The notes under the pieces were generated by a model that did no database searches, was not told the DNA's origin, and saw nothing but the letters and a program-made list of their open reading frames with translations. A stretch of 33,309 nucleotides of DNA from Moorena sp. SIO3I8 (GTDB lineage Bacteria > Cyanobacteriota > Cyanobacteriia > Cyanobacteriales > Coleofasciculaceae). The stretch covers positions 1 through 33,309 of the forward strand of contig NZ_JAAHHW010000077.1 of the NCBI RefSeq assembly GCF_010692325.1, written 5' to 3'. The position numbers were made by a program, and so were the translations under genes. Shown piece by piece: positions 31,520 to 33,309 of the stretch (position 1 is the first letter of the stretch; each line of letters begins with the position of its first letter).

Positions 31520-32284
31520 TTAATGTCGGGTAAAAATGACCATACTTGACCCCACCACAGGACTACGGGCAAGTAACTTTCCCTCTAGGTCAGTAATTTC
31601 CAACTTGCTAAAGTCTAATTCTTGAGACTGACTCAGCATCCTTTGAGCTAAGGTATTCTGCTGAGCATCGTTGAGTTGGTACCACTCATCATTTACCTTG
31701 ACCAAGAGCATACTTCTGAGAAAGTTCGCCTCAATTGCTTGAATCAGGTCATTACCGTACTGAGCGGTAATAGCGGCAATTTGATTTTGAATTGCGACAA
31801 TCAGGCTTTGTTCAGGAGTTAACTCTGGTGTGGGTATGGGTTCCGATTCCACCAGTTGTGATTCCTGAGGAACTTCCAAATTTTGTGGAGAATTAATGGT
31901 ATCAGCAGGAACTTGTGCCACCTGTGCTGGTGTCTTTGGTAGAAGCGTTAGTGTTGTCCATAGAATGACTACTACCACGCTTGCGATCGCACCAGTCAAC
32001 ATCCAATCAGACAGTTTTTCATTCCAAGCTGCCGGTAGCAAGGAGCGGACTTTTTTTAAGGTGCCATCCCAAAACTGGCCAAGAGTACTAAGAATCGGCA
32101 GCAAGCGATTCATTAATCCAGACTTAGGCTCAGAAGACGATAACTTTCCCTTGCCAGTTGTCTGAGGCGATGGACTTGTTGTTTCCAAGCTGTCTTCGGA
32201 TTTATCTGTCACTGATGGTGTCGGCGGCGTTTGAATTGGTTCATCATTTGCCGCTTCTGGCTGCTGTTTTTGCTCTTCTGACAT
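31520..32284 (-). CDS. Single-span membrane protein of unknown function (254 aa)
   Basis: The N-terminal ~90 residues are polar and rich in E, S, T and P, one membrane span lies at about 95-115 (LTGAIASVVVVILWTTLTLL), a proline-rich linker follows (118-155), and a C-terminal domain of about 95 residues (160-254) contains LIVAIQNQIAAITAQYGNDL, then a WYQLND stretch. The layout suggests a cytoplasmic disordered tail and a small domain outside the cytoplasm. I have seen similar hypothetical proteins in cyanobacteria but know no function. It is followed on the same strand by nothing; the peroxiredoxin gene lies upstream with a 273-bp gap (32285-32557) that holds no gene. Confidence 0.75.
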   Translation of the reverse strand: MSEEQKQQPEAANDEPIQTPPTPSVTDKSEDSLETTSPSPQTTGKGKLSSSEPKSGLMNRLLPILSTLGQFWDGTLKKVRSLLPAAWNEKLSDWMLTGAIASVVVVILWTTLTLLPKTPAQVAQVPADTINSPQNLEVPQESQLVESEPIPTPELTPEQSLIVAIQNQIAAITAQYGNDLIQAIEANFLRSMLLVKVNDEWYQLNDAQQNTLAQRMLSQSQELDFSKLEITDLEGKLLARSPVVGSSMVIFTRH

Positions 32285-32557
32285 TATACTTCCTCCCAGG
32301 CAGCGCCATTTGTTGATTCAATGGATTAACACTCCTCCTTACTCACTATATGTCGGTTTCGCGTTGCTCAAGCAAGTTGATGTCAGGGGTAAGGCTAACC
32401 CCGTATCTATAGCACCTCACCCCTCACAGTCCCCAATTTTTCGGTCAAAATGTTCCCATAATGTTAATGGGAAATTGAAGAGGTATTATACCCAATCAAT
32501 TTCCCAGTATTAAAGCTCCGTCTTCAAGGTAGGAGGGCTGAGATATTTGCGATTCGG

Positions 32558-33160
32558 TTATACCGCAGCAAAGTAAACTTTTGATTTAACAGGGTCAGGG
32601 TTCATAGTTTTGTCACCTGGTTGCCACCCTGCTGGGCAAACTTCATCGGGATGAGCTTGAACGTATTGAATCGCTTTCAAGGTACGCAGGGTTTCGTCAA
32701 CGCTACGACCAAAGGAGAGGTTATTGATAGTAGCGTGCTGGATTATGCCCTCCTTGTCGATGATGAATAAACCACGCAAGGCAATACCGGCTTCCGGGTC
32801 AAGAACGTTGTAAGCTGTGCTGATTTCTTTTTTGATATCAGAAACCAGAGGATAAGCTAAATCGCCTACACCACCACTCTTGCGGTCAGTCTGAATCCAA
32901 GCCAGGTGAGAGAATTCGCTGTCAACAGAGACGCCAAGGACTTCGGTGCCTAGTTCTTTGAATTCTTCAAAGCGATCGCTAAATGCAGTAATTTCGGTAG
33001 GACAAACAAAAGTGAAGTCTAGGGGATAGAAAAACACAACGACGTATTTACCACCATAGTCAGACAGTTTAATTGTCTTGAACTCTTGCTCGAATACAGC
33101 AGTGGCCGTGAAGTCGGGAGCCAGTTGGCCTACCCGGAGACATCCTTCTGTTGTAGTCAT
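32558..33160 (-). CDS. Typical 2-Cys peroxiredoxin
   Basis: Thiol peroxidase that reduces hydrogen peroxide and alkyl hydroperoxides, recycled by thioredoxins; the chloroplast relative protects photosynthesis. The 200-aa protein has peroxidatic Cys53 in FTFVCPTE and resolving Cys175 in [11 protein letters not shown], the arginine at 130-ish region (ALRGLFIID), GGVG at 96-99 and a C-terminal YF (196-197). GGxG plus YF marks the overoxidation-sensitive (eukaryote-like) class, so sulfinic acid inactivation is possible. AAGGAG lies nine bases before the ATG, the best Shine-Dalgarno among the minus-strand genes. The remaining 149 bp (33161-33309) should hold its promoter; no clear hexamers are seen. 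Confidence 0.96.
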   Translation of the reverse strand: MTTTEGCLRVGQLAPDFTATAVFEQEFKTIKLSDYGGKYVVVFFYPLDFTFVCPTEITAFSDRFEEFKELGTEVLGVSVDSEFSHLAWIQTDRKSGGVGDLAYPLVSDIKKEISTAYNVLDPEAGIALRGLFIIDKEGIIQHATINNLSFGRSVDETLRTLKAIQYVQAHPDEVCPAGWQPGDKTMNPDPVKSKVYFAAV

Positions 33161-33167
33161 ATAGTTA

Positions 33168-33174
33168 TGCTCCT
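33168..33174 (-). promoter_or_regulatory. Ribosome binding site of the peroxiredoxin gene
   Basis: On the minus strand AAGGAG lies nine bases ahead of the ATG at 33158-33160. A near-consensus Shine-Dalgarno is uncommon in this window and fits a highly expressed protein. Confidence 0.6.
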
Positions 33175-33309
33175 TAAAGTGTGTAGGGTGTCAGTTGGCT
33201 ACAGATTGCTGATCAAGTGGTGGTCACCTCAAACCGTGCTACCCATACTATTTCTCAAAGTGCTGGCTAAATACATACATCTTGAGAGGGAGTTCATGGA
33301 TAAGAAAAT

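Overview
The window looks like chromosomal DNA of a large-genome, filamentous, non-heterocystous cyanobacterium, Moorena/Lyngbya-like in style. The signs are many HIP1 octamers (GCGATCGC) inside and between genes, cyanobacterial marker genes (pipX, sepF, the fraC-fraD pair, a GUN4-domain protein, DUF3084 and DUF4342 proteins, a small LuxR regulator resembling PedR), and a very high load of short tandem repeats (7- and 8-mers such as GGGAGTA, AGCAATC, CAACCTT) and dispersed palindromic repeats in almost every intergenic gap. The genus is an inference from sequence style. I see no rRNA or tRNA gene, CRISPR array or complete insertion sequence.

Layout. 1-1745: repeat-rich DNA with one small conserved gene behind a near-perfect sigma-70-type promoter, ending in a 5-copy ~91-bp tandem array. 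1746-8029 (minus): a large hybrid sensor kinase/response regulator/class III nucleotide cyclase, an RNase D-type exonuclease and trpB. 8182-12731: a DUF4342 gene, a pedR-like regulator divergent from a serine hydrolase, and a MidA-type methyltransferase. 13130-16911: an atypical SDR protein, a strong promoter followed by a structured non-coding stretch that may be an IS200/IS605-type omega-RNA remnant, a small conserved gene and a DUF3084 coiled-coil membrane protein. 17637-20553: a short GUN4-domain protein, then fraC-fraD (septal junction, filament integrity). 20838-22709: an SF2 helicase and a 53-residue rubredoxin. 22806-26704 (minus): sulfotransferase, MurJ/Wzx-type flippase and Wzz/PCP-type protein, a likely surface-polysaccharide set. 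27149-29336 (minus): pipX, sepF, proC. 29337-33160: a possible small structured RNA with a mini-ORF, a geranylgeranyl-reductase-family flavoprotein, a single-span membrane protein and a typical 2-Cys peroxiredoxin.

The genes are mostly monocistronic or in short runs. Functional groups are surface polysaccharide export and sulfation, cell-cell communication and division (fraCD, sepF), nitrogen-linked regulation (pipX), amino-acid synthesis (trpB, proC) and redox defence (peroxiredoxin, rubredoxin). No single large novel operon is evident. The most interesting signals are a 15-bp tandem repeat expanded in frame inside the sensor cyclase, the candidate solo omega-RNA locus, pipX lacking its usual partner pipY next door, palindromic and iterated motifs upstream of pedR and fraC, and the structured element before the reductase gene.
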